NCBI GenBank assembly: GCA_963778165.1
Contig: CAVZTE010000001.1
Coordinates: 124,001 to 188,000 of the forward strand
Source: Bog-756 sp963778165
GTDB taxonomy: Bacteria; Actinomycetota; Acidimicrobiia; Acidimicrobiales; RAAP-2
DNA length: 64,000 nt
Reading direction: 5' to 3'
In this document: piece after piece, positions 50,431-58,045 of the stretch
Layout of the letters: each line of letters opens with the position of its first letter
Position numbering within the stretch: position 1 is the first letter of the stretch
Program-made: the position numbers and the translations under genes
Notes under the pieces: model-generated
Database searches by the model: none
What the model was told of the DNA's origin: nothing
The model's input: the letters and a program-made list of their open reading frames with translations, nothing else

Positions 50431-52209
50431 TCAGTCTTTGCCAGGCACGTCCGTAGACGCCCCCGCTCGGAGCAGACCGTAGACGATCGAGTCGGAGAGG
50501 GCCTGCCAGGAGGCGGCGATGATGTTCTCGGACACCCCGATGGTGGTCCAGGTCCGGTCGCCGTCCGTGGAGTCGATGAGCACCCGGGTCACCGAGCCGG
50601 TCCCCTTGGCCGAGTCGAGGACCCTGACCCGGTAGTCGACCAGGTGCACCCCGGCCAGGGCCGGGTAGTGGGACCCGATGGCCCCTCGCACCGCTCCGTC
50701 CAGAGCGTTGACCGGACCGTTCCCCTCGGCCGTGGCCACAATGCGCTCGTTCCCCACCAGGACCTTGACGGTGGCCTCGGTCGACTCGCCCTGACCGTGG
50801 TCGGCGATGACCCGGTACGACTCCAATTCGAAGAACTCCTGCTCCCAGCCGGTCGAGTTGCGGAGCAGCAATTCGAGGGACCCGTCGGCCACCTCGAAGT
50901 GATAGCCCTCGTACTCGAGGCGCTTGAGGGAGTCGAGTACCGAGGCCATGGCCTGGGAGTCGAGCTCGAGCCCCAGCTCTTTGGCCTTCATGGCCAGCGT
51001 CGAGCGACCAGCCATCTCGGACACCACGAACCGGGTCCCGTTGCCCACCAGCTCCGGTGCGATGTGCTCATAGGCATCAGAGCGGCGGGCGATGGCCGAC
51101 GTGTGAAGCCCGGCCTTGTGGGCGAACACCGATCCACCGACAAAGGGCTGCTGGGGGTTGGGGGCGATGTTGACCAGCTCGGAGATGTGGTGGGAGACGG
51201 GGGTGAGCAGTTCCAGCCGGTCCGAGGGGATGGTCTGCACCCGCAACTTGAGGCTGAGGTCGGGGATGGCGGCCGACAGGTCGGTATTGCCGGCCCGCTC
51301 CCCATAGCCGTTCACACAACCCTGCACCTGAGTGGCGCCGACCCCGACCGCCACCAGGGAGTTGGCCACCGCACAGCCGCTGTCGTTGTGGAAGTGCACC
51401 CCGACCTGGGTCTCGAACCCACCGACCACATCGGCCACGATGCGCTCGATCTCGAAGGGGAGGGTTCCTCCGTTGGTGTCGCACAGCACCAGGGTCTCGG
51501 CCCCGGCCTCCTCGGCGGCCCGCAGGATCCGCTTGGCGAACGGTGCATTGGCCTTGTACCCGTCGAAGAAGTGCTCGGCATCGAGGAACACCCGGAGGTC
51601 GTTGGCCCGCAGGAACTCCACCGAGTCGGCCACCATGGCCACCGCCTCGTCGAGGGTGGTGCGCAGGGCGTCCACCACGTGCATCTCCGAGGACTTGGCC
51701 ACGATGCACACTGCTTCGGTCTGGGCATTGACCAGATGGCGGAGCGTCTCGTCGTCCTCGGCCCGGACGCCGGCCCTCCGGGTGGAGCCGAACGCCACCA
51801 GGGTCGACCTCGACAGCGACAGCTCGGTCGGAGCCCTGGCGAAGAACTCCTCGTCCTTGGGATTGGCCCCCGGCCACCCGCCTTCGATGAAGGTCACGCC
51901 GAGGTGGTCGAGCTGCTCGGCCACCTTGAGCTTGTCGTCCACGGTCAGCGACAGACCTTCCTGCTGGGATCCGTCCCGGAGGGTGGTGTCGAAGACATCT
52001 ACTGCGGTGGGCAGGGCCGGGAGGTCGAAGTCATGCCCGGCTCCGGTCCTCGGCTGGTCACCGGCCTCCCGACGATCGGCGTGGGCGTGCTGCCCCGGGG
52101 TCATCGGATGGCTGTGGCTGACGCCCTTCCCGTGCGAGTGGACATGGCCGGTCGGGGCCCGGCCACCCTTGAACGAGTCGTCGTTGAGGGTGGGGCCGTC
52201 ATTCGACAT
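50431..52209 (-). CDS. cimA: (R)-citramalate synthase with His-rich N-terminal extension
   Basis: A 592-residue enzyme of the LeuA/CimA family. The TIM barrel starts VDVFDTTLRDGSQQEG with metal and substrate residues; GVHFHNDSGCAVANS carries the metal His pair, VNGYGERAGNTDL follows, and a C-terminal LeuA-type regulatory domain ends the protein. Citramalate synthase condenses pyruvate and acetyl-CoA to feed isoleucine synthesis. The first 65 residues are extra and His-rich (HVHSHGKGVSHSHP). ATG 52209 overlaps the ilvE stop by 11 nt. A 2-isopropylmalate synthase paralogue is the alternative. Confidence 0.88.
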   Translation of the reverse strand: MSNDGPTLNDDSFKGGRAPTGHVHSHGKGVSHSHPMTPGQHAHADRREAGDQPRTGAGHDFDLPALPTAVDVFDTTLRDGSQQEGLSLTVDDKLKVAEQLDHLGVTFIEGGWPGANPKDEEFFARAPTELSLSRSTLVAFGSTRRAGVRAEDDETLRHLVNAQTEAVCIVAKSSEMHVVDALRTTLDEAVAMVADSVEFLRANDLRVFLDAEHFFDGYKANAPFAKRILRAAEEAGAETLVLCDTNGGTLPFEIERIVADVVGGFETQVGVHFHNDSGCAVANSLVAVGVGATQVQGCVNGYGERAGNTDLSAAIPDLSLKLRVQTIPSDRLELLTPVSHHISELVNIAPNPQQPFVGGSVFAHKAGLHTSAIARRSDAYEHIAPELVGNGTRFVVSEMAGRSTLAMKAKELGLELDSQAMASVLDSLKRLEYEGYHFEVADGSLELLLRNSTGWEQEFFELESYRVIADHGQGESTEATVKVLVGNERIVATAEGNGPVNALDGAVRGAIGSHYPALAGVHLVDYRVRVLDSAKGTGSVTRVLIDSTDGDRTWTTIGVSENIIAASWQALSDSIVYGLLRAGASTDVPGKD

Positions 52210-53129
52210 AGTCCAACCAGTCCTTGTACTGGTCCACCTCGCCGCGGAGGGTGGCGAAGAAGGTCTGCTGAAGCTTCTGGGTGATCGGGCCGGGCTTGCC
52301 CTCGCCCACCTGGCGGTCGTCCACCGACCTGATCGGCACCAGCTCGGCAGCCGTGCCGGTGAGAAAGGCCTCGTCGGCGGTGTACAGGTCGGTGCGGATG
52401 ATCGGTTCGTACGACACGGCGTAGCCGAGGTCGCGGGCGATGGTCTCGATCGACTGCTGGGTGATCCCCTCGAGGGCTCCCGAATCCGAGGTCGGTGGGG
52501 TGATCAGCCGGTTCTTGCGGACGATGAAGATGTTCTCGCCGGTGCACTCGCTGACCGTGCCGTCCGGTGCCAGCAGGATGGCCTCGTCGTAGCCGGCCTT
52601 CAACGCCTCCACCTTGGCCAGTGACGAGTTCACGTACATGCCGGTGCCCTTGGCCGCGGTAGGCACGGCGTTGGGGTCGTGGCGACGCCACGAGCTGATC
52701 TTGGTCGAGACCCCGTTGGCGATGCCGTCCTCGCCGAGGTAGGTGCCCCACGGCCAGGCGGCGATGGACACGTTGACCGGGCACGGGATGGGGTTGAGCC
52801 CCATCTCGCCGTAGCCCAGGTACACCAGGGGCCGGATGTAGCACCCGTCATCCAAGCCCGTTGACCCGGACCACGGTCCGGGAGGCGTCCACCAGGTCGT
52901 CCACGGAGTAGGGAACATCGATCATGAAGATCTTGGCCGACGTGAAGAGCCGTTCGATGTGGTCGCGCAACCGGAACACGGCCACTCCCCTCTCCGTGGG
53001 GTAGGCCCGGATGCCCTCGAACACGCCCGAGCCGTAGTGCATGGTGTGGGTGAGTACGTGCACGGTGGCGTCGGCCCAGTCGACCAGTTCTCCGTCCATC
53101 CAGATCTTCTCAGTGGGGGTCAGGGGCAT
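52199..53129 (-). CDS. ilvE: Branched-chain amino acid aminotransferase, one indel
   Basis: About 309 residues, fold-type IV PLP enzyme making Leu, Ile and Val from their keto acids. The N-terminal frame reads HTMHYGSGVFEGIRAYPT. The second frame has AAKGTGMYVNSSLAKVEALK with the PLP Lys and VSECTGENIFIVR. One extra base at 52852-52853 separates RTVVRVNGL from DDGCYIRPLVYLG. Middle gene of leuB-ilvE-cimA: 3 nt after leuB and overlapping cimA, thus co-translated. The indel is almost certainly an error, since both halves are intact. Confidence 0.9.
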
Positions 53130-53132
53130 GGC

Positions 53133-54152
53133 TCAGAGCCTTTCTGCGATGGCGTCGCCGATGGCGGCGGTGGAGAGGTCGGGGTCGGGACGGGAGGCGA
53201 TGAACTCGGTGACCGCCTGGGTCACCTTCTCGGCGGCCGAGGACTCGCCGAGGTGATCGAGCATGAGGGCGGCCGAGCGGATGGCGGCCGCCGGGTTGGC
53301 CCGACCGGTACCGGCGATGTCGTGTGCGGCTCCGTGCACCGGTTCGAAGAGCGACGGGCCGGTGCGATCGGGGTTGAGGTTGGCCGAAGCCGCGTAACCG
53401 ATGCCGCCAGCTACCGCTCCGGCCAGGTCGGTGATGATGTCGCCGAAGAGATTGTCCGTGACGATCACGTCGTACCGTCCGGCGTCCTCGACGAGGTAGA
53501 TACAGGTGGCGTCGACGTGGTTGTAGTCGCGGCTGACATCGGCGAAGTCGGTGGAGACTTCGTTGACCGTGCGCTGCCACAGGTCGCCGGCGAAGGTCAA
53601 CACGTTGGTCTTGTGGACCAGCGTGAGATGGCGGCGGGGCCGGGTCGAGGCCAGGGCAAAGGCGAACCGGGCGCACCGCTCCACCCCGTGCCGGGTATTG
53701 ACCGAGCCCTGGGTGGCCACCTCGTAGGGGGTCCCCTTCCGGAGGAATCCGCCCTCGCCGGCGTAGGTGCCCTCGGTGTTCTCACGGATCACCACGAAGT
53801 CGCACTCCGGGGCCAGCGACCCCGGCACCCCGTTGAAGGGACGCATATTGATGTAGAGGTCCAGCTCGAAGCGCAGGCGCAACAGGAGGCCGCGCTCGAG
53901 GGCACCGGATGGCACGGCGGTGGAGCCAACAGGCGGGCCCACGGCCCCGAGGAGGATGGCATCCTGGCCCCGGAGCTCCTCCAGGACCGGATCGGGCAGG
54001 ATCTCTCCGGTCCGGATGTAGCGGTCGGCCCCGAGGTCGTACTCCGTGGTGGCCAGGGTCACCCCGGCCGCGGTGACCACTTTGAGGGCCTCGGCCACCA
54101 CTTCGGGCCCGATGCCGTCCCCTCCGACGATCCCCACCTTGTGCGTGCTCAC
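53133..54152 (-). CDS. leuB: 3-Isopropylmalate dehydrogenase
   Basis: A 339-residue decarboxylating dehydrogenase of leucine synthesis. It shows GGDGIGPEVVAEALKV, LRLRFELDLYINMRPF with the substrate Arg residues, VIRENTEGTYAGEGG, VHKTNVL and VTDNLFGDIITDLAG with the metal Asp, and HGAAHDIAGTGRANP near the NAD site. First gene of leuB-ilvE-cimA. GTG 54152 is preceded by GAGGAC. The 276-nt leader carries a Val/Ile leader peptide and a terminator hairpin. Confidence 0.93.
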   Translation of the reverse strand: MSTHKVGIVGGDGIGPEVVAEALKVVTAAGVTLATTEYDLGADRYIRTGEILPDPVLEELRGQDAILLGAVGPPVGSTAVPSGALERGLLLRLRFELDLYINMRPFNGVPGSLAPECDFVVIRENTEGTYAGEGGFLRKGTPYEVATQGSVNTRHGVERCARFAFALASTRPRRHLTLVHKTNVLTFAGDLWQRTVNEVSTDFADVSRDYNHVDATCIYLVEDAGRYDVIVTDNLFGDIITDLAGAVAGGIGYAASANLNPDRTGPSLFEPVHGAAHDIAGTGRANPAAAIRSAALMLDHLGESSAAEKVTQAVTEFIASRPDPDLSTAAIGDAIAERL

Positions 54153-54329
54153 TGTCCTCAGTTCCTCTGCCTTGCCTTGTCTTGTCGTTCTGTCCGGTCT
54201 TCGACCGTGCGCTGCCTCGGGTCTAGCTCAACCGGCTCTCGGCTGGATGGACCAACGGTGTCACGTCAAACCGGTCCAGGCGCCCCGCCAGAGCGACCGG
54301 TTCAGCCCGGTTGTCCGGCAATTGAAAAA

Positions 54330-54348
54330 CCGCCCACCAAGTGGACGG
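54330..54348 (-). terminator. Terminator hairpin in the leuB leader (putative attenuator)
   Basis: On the reverse strand CCGTCCAC pairs with GTGGGCGG (8 bp, one G-U) around TTG, followed at once by TTTTT. It lies about 30 nt after the leader-peptide stop and about 175 nt before the leuB start. A second hairpin (AGGCACAT/ATGTGCCT, 54354-54379) precedes it and overlaps the leader stop codon. Confidence 0.7.
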
Positions 54349-54377
54349 TCGACAGGCACATACCGGTTGGCATGTGC

Positions 54378-54425
54378 CTACTGAATAATCGTTACCTTGC
54401 CGTGGACGACACGTGGCGTACCCAT
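54378..54425 (-). CDS. Leader peptide of the leuB-ilvE-cimA operon (15 codons, Val/Ile rich)
   Basis: ATG 54425 opens MGTPRVVHGKVTIIQ and stops at TAG. Five of 15 residues are Val or Ile, including Val-Val and Ile-Ile, and the GTA and ATT codons are unusual for this GC-rich genome. GGAG lies 5 nt before the ATG, and the predicted transcription start is about 3 nt before it. The stop codon sits in the first arm of a hairpin and an intrinsic terminator follows. This is the layout of classic translation-coupled attenuation for branched-chain amino acid operons. Confidence 0.6.
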   Translation of the reverse strand: MGTPRVVHGKVTIIQ

Positions 54426-54434
54426 AACCACTCC

Positions 54435-54464
54435 AGTGTCCCCCGATCAGGGGGCGGACGTCAA
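54435..54464 (-). promoter_or_regulatory. Promoter of the leuB-ilvE-cimA operon
   Basis: Reverse strand: TTGACG (54464-54459), an 18-nt spacer, and GACACT (54440-54435). The start of transcription would be near 54428, giving a leader of about 276 nt. The 355-bp gap between leuB and uspA holds this promoter, the leader ORF and the two hairpins. Confidence 0.6.
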
Positions 54465-54507
54465 CCCCACCGGTCCCCCGGGTCTCCCCGGGCGGTCAGG
54501 CACGGGC

Positions 54508-54942
54508 TCAGACCGTCTTGGCCACCAGCACGTTGCAGCCGGCCTTGTGGGCCACGCTGTTGGGAACCGAGCCCAGGATCCGTCGCTTCCCCCGCATGCC
54601 CTTGCTGCCCACGACGATCAGGTCGGCGCCGACCGTGTCGGCCACCCGGACGATGACATCGGCCGGATCTCCCGCCTCGGAGTGGATCTTGACGTCGAGA
54701 CCCTCGACCCCCTCGGCCACACCCTCCAGCATGCCCTGGGCCAGCCTGAGCAAGAGCCCACCACCTGATGGGTCGGACACGTTGGCCCCACCGGCCGGCA
54801 CGGCTACCGCCGCCGGCGACTGGACCCCGATGACCAGGTGGAGAGTGGCCTCGTTCTGGTGGGCCAATCGGACGGCCAAGGCCACTGCTTCAGATGCCGT
54901 GTCGGAACCATCGGTGCCGACGACGATGTTGGAAAATACCAA
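54508..54942 (-). CDS. Universal stress protein (UspA family)
   Basis: A 144-residue single Usp domain: FSNIVVGTDGSDTASEAV at the N-terminus and the ATP-binding loop VVGSKGMRGKRRILGSVPNSV (in parts), with the GxxGxxx9G(S/T) pattern. It is probably an ATP-binding stress protein; its target is unknown. TTG 54942 is preceded by GGGGGTGG and gives the normal family start. Alone on its transcript, 55 nt after tsaC on the same strand. Confidence 0.88.
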   Translation of the reverse strand: MVFSNIVVGTDGSDTASEAVALAVRLAHQNEATLHLVIGVQSPAAVAVPAGGANVSDPSGGGLLLRLAQGMLEGVAEGVEGLDVKIHSEAGDPADVIVRVADTVGADLIVVGSKGMRGKRRILGSVPNSVAHKAGCNVLVAKTV

Positions 54943-54997
54943 GGCCCACCCCCTGTAGTCACTGCCCTCGGATTCGAATGGTAGCGGACGGTCCGGT

Positions 54998-55645
54998 TCA
55001 GTCGAGGATGGCACGATCCAGCGGGTCGCCGGCCATCTCCCTCCAGGGGACGGCTCCCTCGCGGAGGCAACGGGTGGCCGGCCCCCGGCACTCCACGACG
55101 GTGGAGGGCGCTCCTGCACATCTCCCGCCGTCCAGCACCATCACCGGGTGTCCTGCACCGGACAGCTCCTCCAACACCTCGGCCGCCGTGGTGGCCGGAG
55201 GGGCCCCGTGGCGGTTGGCACTGGTCACGGCCAGCGGGCCGAGGGCCCGGCACAGCTGGTCGATGGAGGGATGGTCCGGCCATCTCACCCCGACGGTCAT
55301 CCGGGCCGAGGGCGGGCCGCCCAGGTCCACCGTGAAGCCCGGCGCCCGGGGTACCACCAGCGTCAGCGCCCCGGGCCAGTACCGATCGGCCAGGTGCCGG
55401 GCCGCCATGCCCAAGGAACCGGCCACCGCGTCCACCTGATCGTCGGAGGCCACCAGCACCGGAAGGGGGACCTCCCTCGGTCGGCCTTTCAGGGCGAACA
55501 GCCGGTCGACGGCGCCGGGCACCGACGGATCGACGGCCAGCCCGTAGACGGTGTCGGTGGGCACGGCCACCACCTGCCCGGCGCCCAGGGCCTCGATGGC
55601 CTCGGCCACTCCCCCCGGGTCCGAGCCCAGCGGAGCCACCCTCAC
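54998..55645 (-). CDS. tsaC: L-threonylcarbamoyladenylate synthase (TsaC/Sua5/YrdC)
   Basis: A 215-residue YrdC-domain enzyme that makes threonylcarbamoyl-AMP for the t6A37 tRNA modification. It shows VVAVPTDTVYGLAVDP, FALKGRPREVPLPVLVAS, YWPGALTLVV and VTSANRHGAPPATTA. It is a short TsaC type without the Sua5 C-terminal domain. GTG 55645 overlaps the prmC stop (GTGA). The order prfA-prmC-tsaC is widely conserved in actinobacteria. Confidence 0.93.
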   Translation of the reverse strand: MRVAPLGSDPGGVAEAIEALGAGQVVAVPTDTVYGLAVDPSVPGAVDRLFALKGRPREVPLPVLVASDDQVDAVAGSLGMAARHLADRYWPGALTLVVPRAPGFTVDLGGPPSARMTVGVRWPDHPSIDQLCRALGPLAVTSANRHGAPPATTAAEVLEELSGAGHPVMVLDGGRCAGAPSTVVECRGPATRCLREGAVPWREMAGDPLDRAILD

Positions 55646-56529
55646 CACCGGGCCACCAGGGTCCGGAGCCGCCCGGCCAGGTCCCGTTCGATGGACACCG
55701 AGCCGAAGCCGGCGGACCGGGCCACAGCCAAGCTCGGTCCGGCCAGGGACGGGGCGATCTCGATGACCATGGCGCCGTGTGGTGCCAACCACGCGGGGGC
55801 GCCGGAGATGATGGCGGCGATGGCCGCCATGCCTGGCACCCCGGCGTCGTCGCTCCCCGCCACCAGCGCCTCCTTGGGCTCCCAGAGGCGAACCGTCGGG
55901 TCGAGGGCGGGGTATTCGGACTCGGTCACGTAGGGCGGATTGGACACCAGCAGGTCCACCCGGCCGGCCAGTGATGACGGGAGGGCCTCGAACCAGCGGC
56001 CCTCGGCCAGACGGACCCGGCCGGCGGCAGCCGGATCGGTCCGGCCCAGGTGGGCCAGATTGGCCCGGGCCACCTCCAAGGCGTCCACCGAGGCGTCAGT
56101 GGCCCAGATAGCCAAGCCCGGGTGGGCGGCTCCCTCCACGGCCAGCGAGAGGGCGATGGCTCCCGAGCCGGTCCCGAGGTCGAGGCAGACCGTGCGGTCC
56201 TCCGATCCGGAGGGGACCCGCTCCAACTCCCTCAGCGCCACCCCGACCACCTGCTCGGTCTCGGGTCGGGGAATCAGCACCCTGGGGTCGACGGCCAGCT
56301 CGATCGACCGGAACGGCCAGCGGCCCAGCACGTACTGGAGGGGCTCGCCGGCCCTTCGGCGTTCCGCCAGCGCCGGGGCCAGGTCCACCCCGGCGTGGTC
56401 GACGATCCAGACCGCCTCCTGCCTCGAGCCCAGTTGCTCGGCGATCGAAGCCACCACCTGTCGACGCTGGTCGCTCCCAGCACCTACCTCCCCGGGCATG
56501 GTCGAACCGGTCACCTGGCCCCGCCCCAC
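55642..56529 (-). CDS. prmC: Peptide chain release factor N5-glutamine methyltransferase
   Basis: A 295-residue methyltransferase that methylates the Gln of the GGQ motif in release factors. It shows EPLQYVLGRWPFRSIEL before the domain, LIPRPETEQVV, motif I CLDLGTGSGAIALSL and the diagnostic VSNPPYV. It lies just downstream of prfA, its substrate. GTG 56529 is 7 nt past the prfA stop; GTG 56514 and ATG 56499 are also possible. Confidence 0.93.
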   Translation of the reverse strand: MGRGQVTGSTMPGEVGAGSDQRRQVVASIAEQLGSRQEAVWIVDHAGVDLAPALAERRRAGEPLQYVLGRWPFRSIELAVDPRVLIPRPETEQVVGVALRELERVPSGSEDRTVCLDLGTGSGAIALSLAVEGAAHPGLAIWATDASVDALEVARANLAHLGRTDPAAAGRVRLAEGRWFEALPSSLAGRVDLLVSNPPYVTESEYPALDPTVRLWEPKEALVAGSDDAGVPGMAAIAAIISGAPAWLAPHGAMVIEIAPSLAGPSLAVARSAGFGSVSIERDLAGRLRTLVARW

Positions 56530-56536
56530 CCGAGCC

Positions 56537-57613
56537 TCACTCCTCGCCCAGCTGCTGGTAGCGCTTGTCGGCCATGAGGGCGTCGGTCAGCTCGTCGAGA
56601 TCACCCATCAGGATCCGGTCGAGCTTATGCAGCGTGAGGTTGATCCGGTGGTCGGTGACCCGGTTGTCCTTGTAGTTGTAGGTCCGGATCTTCTCCGAAC
56701 GGCCGCCACCGCCGACCTGGTTGCGTCGCTGCTCGGAGAGCTCGGCGGCCTGGCGGTCCTGTTCCGCCTTGAGGAGCCGCGACCGCAGGACGATCATGGC
56801 CTTGGCCCGATTCTGGATCTGGCTCTTCTCGTCCTGCATGGCCACCACGATCCCGGTCGGGAGGTGGGTGATGCGGACGGCCGAGTCGGTGGTGTTGACC
56901 GACTGGCCGCCCGGCCCGGTGGAGCGGTACACGTCGATCTTGAGATCGCTGGGGTCGATGGCCACGTCGACCTCCTCGGCTTCGGGCAGTACGGCCACTG
57001 CGGAGGACGAGGTGTGGATGCGCCCTTTGGACTCGGTGACCGGTACCCGCTGCACCCGGTGGGGCCCGCCCTCATGTTCCAGTCGTTGCCAGGCGTCGTC
57101 TCCCTTGACCACGAAGGTGATCTCGTTGAGGCCGTCCCGCTCGGAGGGGCTGGACGAAAGCACCTCGAGCTTCCAGCCTTTGATGGCGGCGTACCGGGAG
57201 TACATCTCGAAGAGGTCCTTGGCGAAGATGTTGGCCTCCTCCCCTCCTTCGGCCCCGCGGATCTCCATGATCACGTTGCGACCGGCGTTGGGGTCCCTCG
57301 GCACCAGGAGGAGACGGAGCTCCTCTCTCAGCCGGGTGATGTCCTGCTCCGCCTGACCCACCTCGACCTGGGCCAACTCCCGCTCGTCGCCGGAAGAGTC
57401 GTTGTACATCTCGCGGGCCGCTTCGAGGTCCGACTCGGCGGCCTGCAGTTGGCGCCAAGCGCCCACCACCTCCTCGAGCTCACGGTGCCGCCGCGAGACG
57501 TCGCGGAGGCGACCCGGATCCGCCGACAGGTTCGGGTCGTTGAGCTCGACGAGGACCCCGTCGTACTCCCGCTCGAGCTCGCTCAGGCGGTCATTGAACC
57601 GGTCGTGGGCCAC
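56537..57613 (-). CDS. prfA: Peptide chain release factor 1
   Basis: A 358-residue class I release factor for UAA/UAG. The GGQ loop is YRSTGPGGQSVNTTDSAVRI, and the anticodon-like tripeptide region reads RVPVTESKGRIHTSS (PVT where PAT is usual). GTG 57613 follows reverse-strand TACCCT (57625-57620) by 6 nt, so this essential gene is probably leaderless and separately transcribed from rpmE. First of prfA-prmC-tsaC. Confidence 0.95.
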   Translation of the reverse strand: MAHDRFNDRLSELEREYDGVLVELNDPNLSADPGRLRDVSRRHRELEEVVGAWRQLQAAESDLEAAREMYNDSSGDERELAQVEVGQAEQDITRLREELRLLLVPRDPNAGRNVIMEIRGAEGGEEANIFAKDLFEMYSRYAAIKGWKLEVLSSSPSERDGLNEITFVVKGDDAWQRLEHEGGPHRVQRVPVTESKGRIHTSSSAVAVLPEAEEVDVAIDPSDLKIDVYRSTGPGGQSVNTTDSAVRITHLPTGIVVAMQDEKSQIQNRAKAMIVLRSRLLKAEQDRQAAELSEQRRNQVGGGGRSEKIRTYNYKDNRVTDHRINLTLHKLDRILMGDLDELTDALMADKRYQQLGEE

Positions 57614-57691
57614 GGGCCAAGGGTACTGCCATCGTCGAGATCAACATCCCGCCCGGCCGCCCCATGGCGGACAGGCGGGAATGCCTTCGGA

Positions 57692-57928
57692 TCAGGATGC
57701 GGGGGGCGTGGTCGACTTCTTGCGGGAGCCGGTCTTGGCGTAACGGCGCTGGAAGCGCTCGACCCGGCCACCGGAGTCCACCAGCTTCTGCTTGCCGGTG
57801 AAGAAGGGGTGGCACTCGTTGCACAGCTCGAGATGGATCTCCGGCTTGGTCGACCGAGTGGTGAAGGTGTTGCCGCAGGAGCAACGTACCGAGGCCTCGA
57901 CGTACGTGGGGTGGATGTCAGTCTTCAT
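57692..57928 (-). CDS. rpmE: 50S ribosomal protein L31 (zinc-binding form)
   Basis: A 78-residue L31 with RCSCGNTFTT and LCNECHPFFTGKQK, i.e. the CxC and CxxC zinc ligands of the C+ form, and GRVERFQRRY. ATG 57928 has AGGAGA 5 nt upstream. The basic end RKKSTTPPAS is slightly extended. It lies between rho and prfA, the usual actinobacterial and Firmicutes setting. Confidence 0.95.
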   Translation of the reverse strand: MKTDIHPTYVEASVRCSCGNTFTTRSTKPEIHLELCNECHPFFTGKQKLVDSGGRVERFQRRYAKTGSRKKSTTPPAS

Positions 57929-58045
57929 GTGATTCTCCTGTGGTGGCGGTATGCGAGCGTCGAACGACGCCCTCCCCGCAGCGGACAGAGTGTAACGGAG
58001 CCGGCAGGCTGATCGATCGCCGGCACCGTCAGGTCGGCTCCGGGC

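Noticed and set aside
54330..54348. Hairpin with T5 as the uspA terminator
   Set aside because: A good promoter and leader ORF lie between uspA and the hairpin, so it fits better as an attenuator of leuB; a double role is not excluded.
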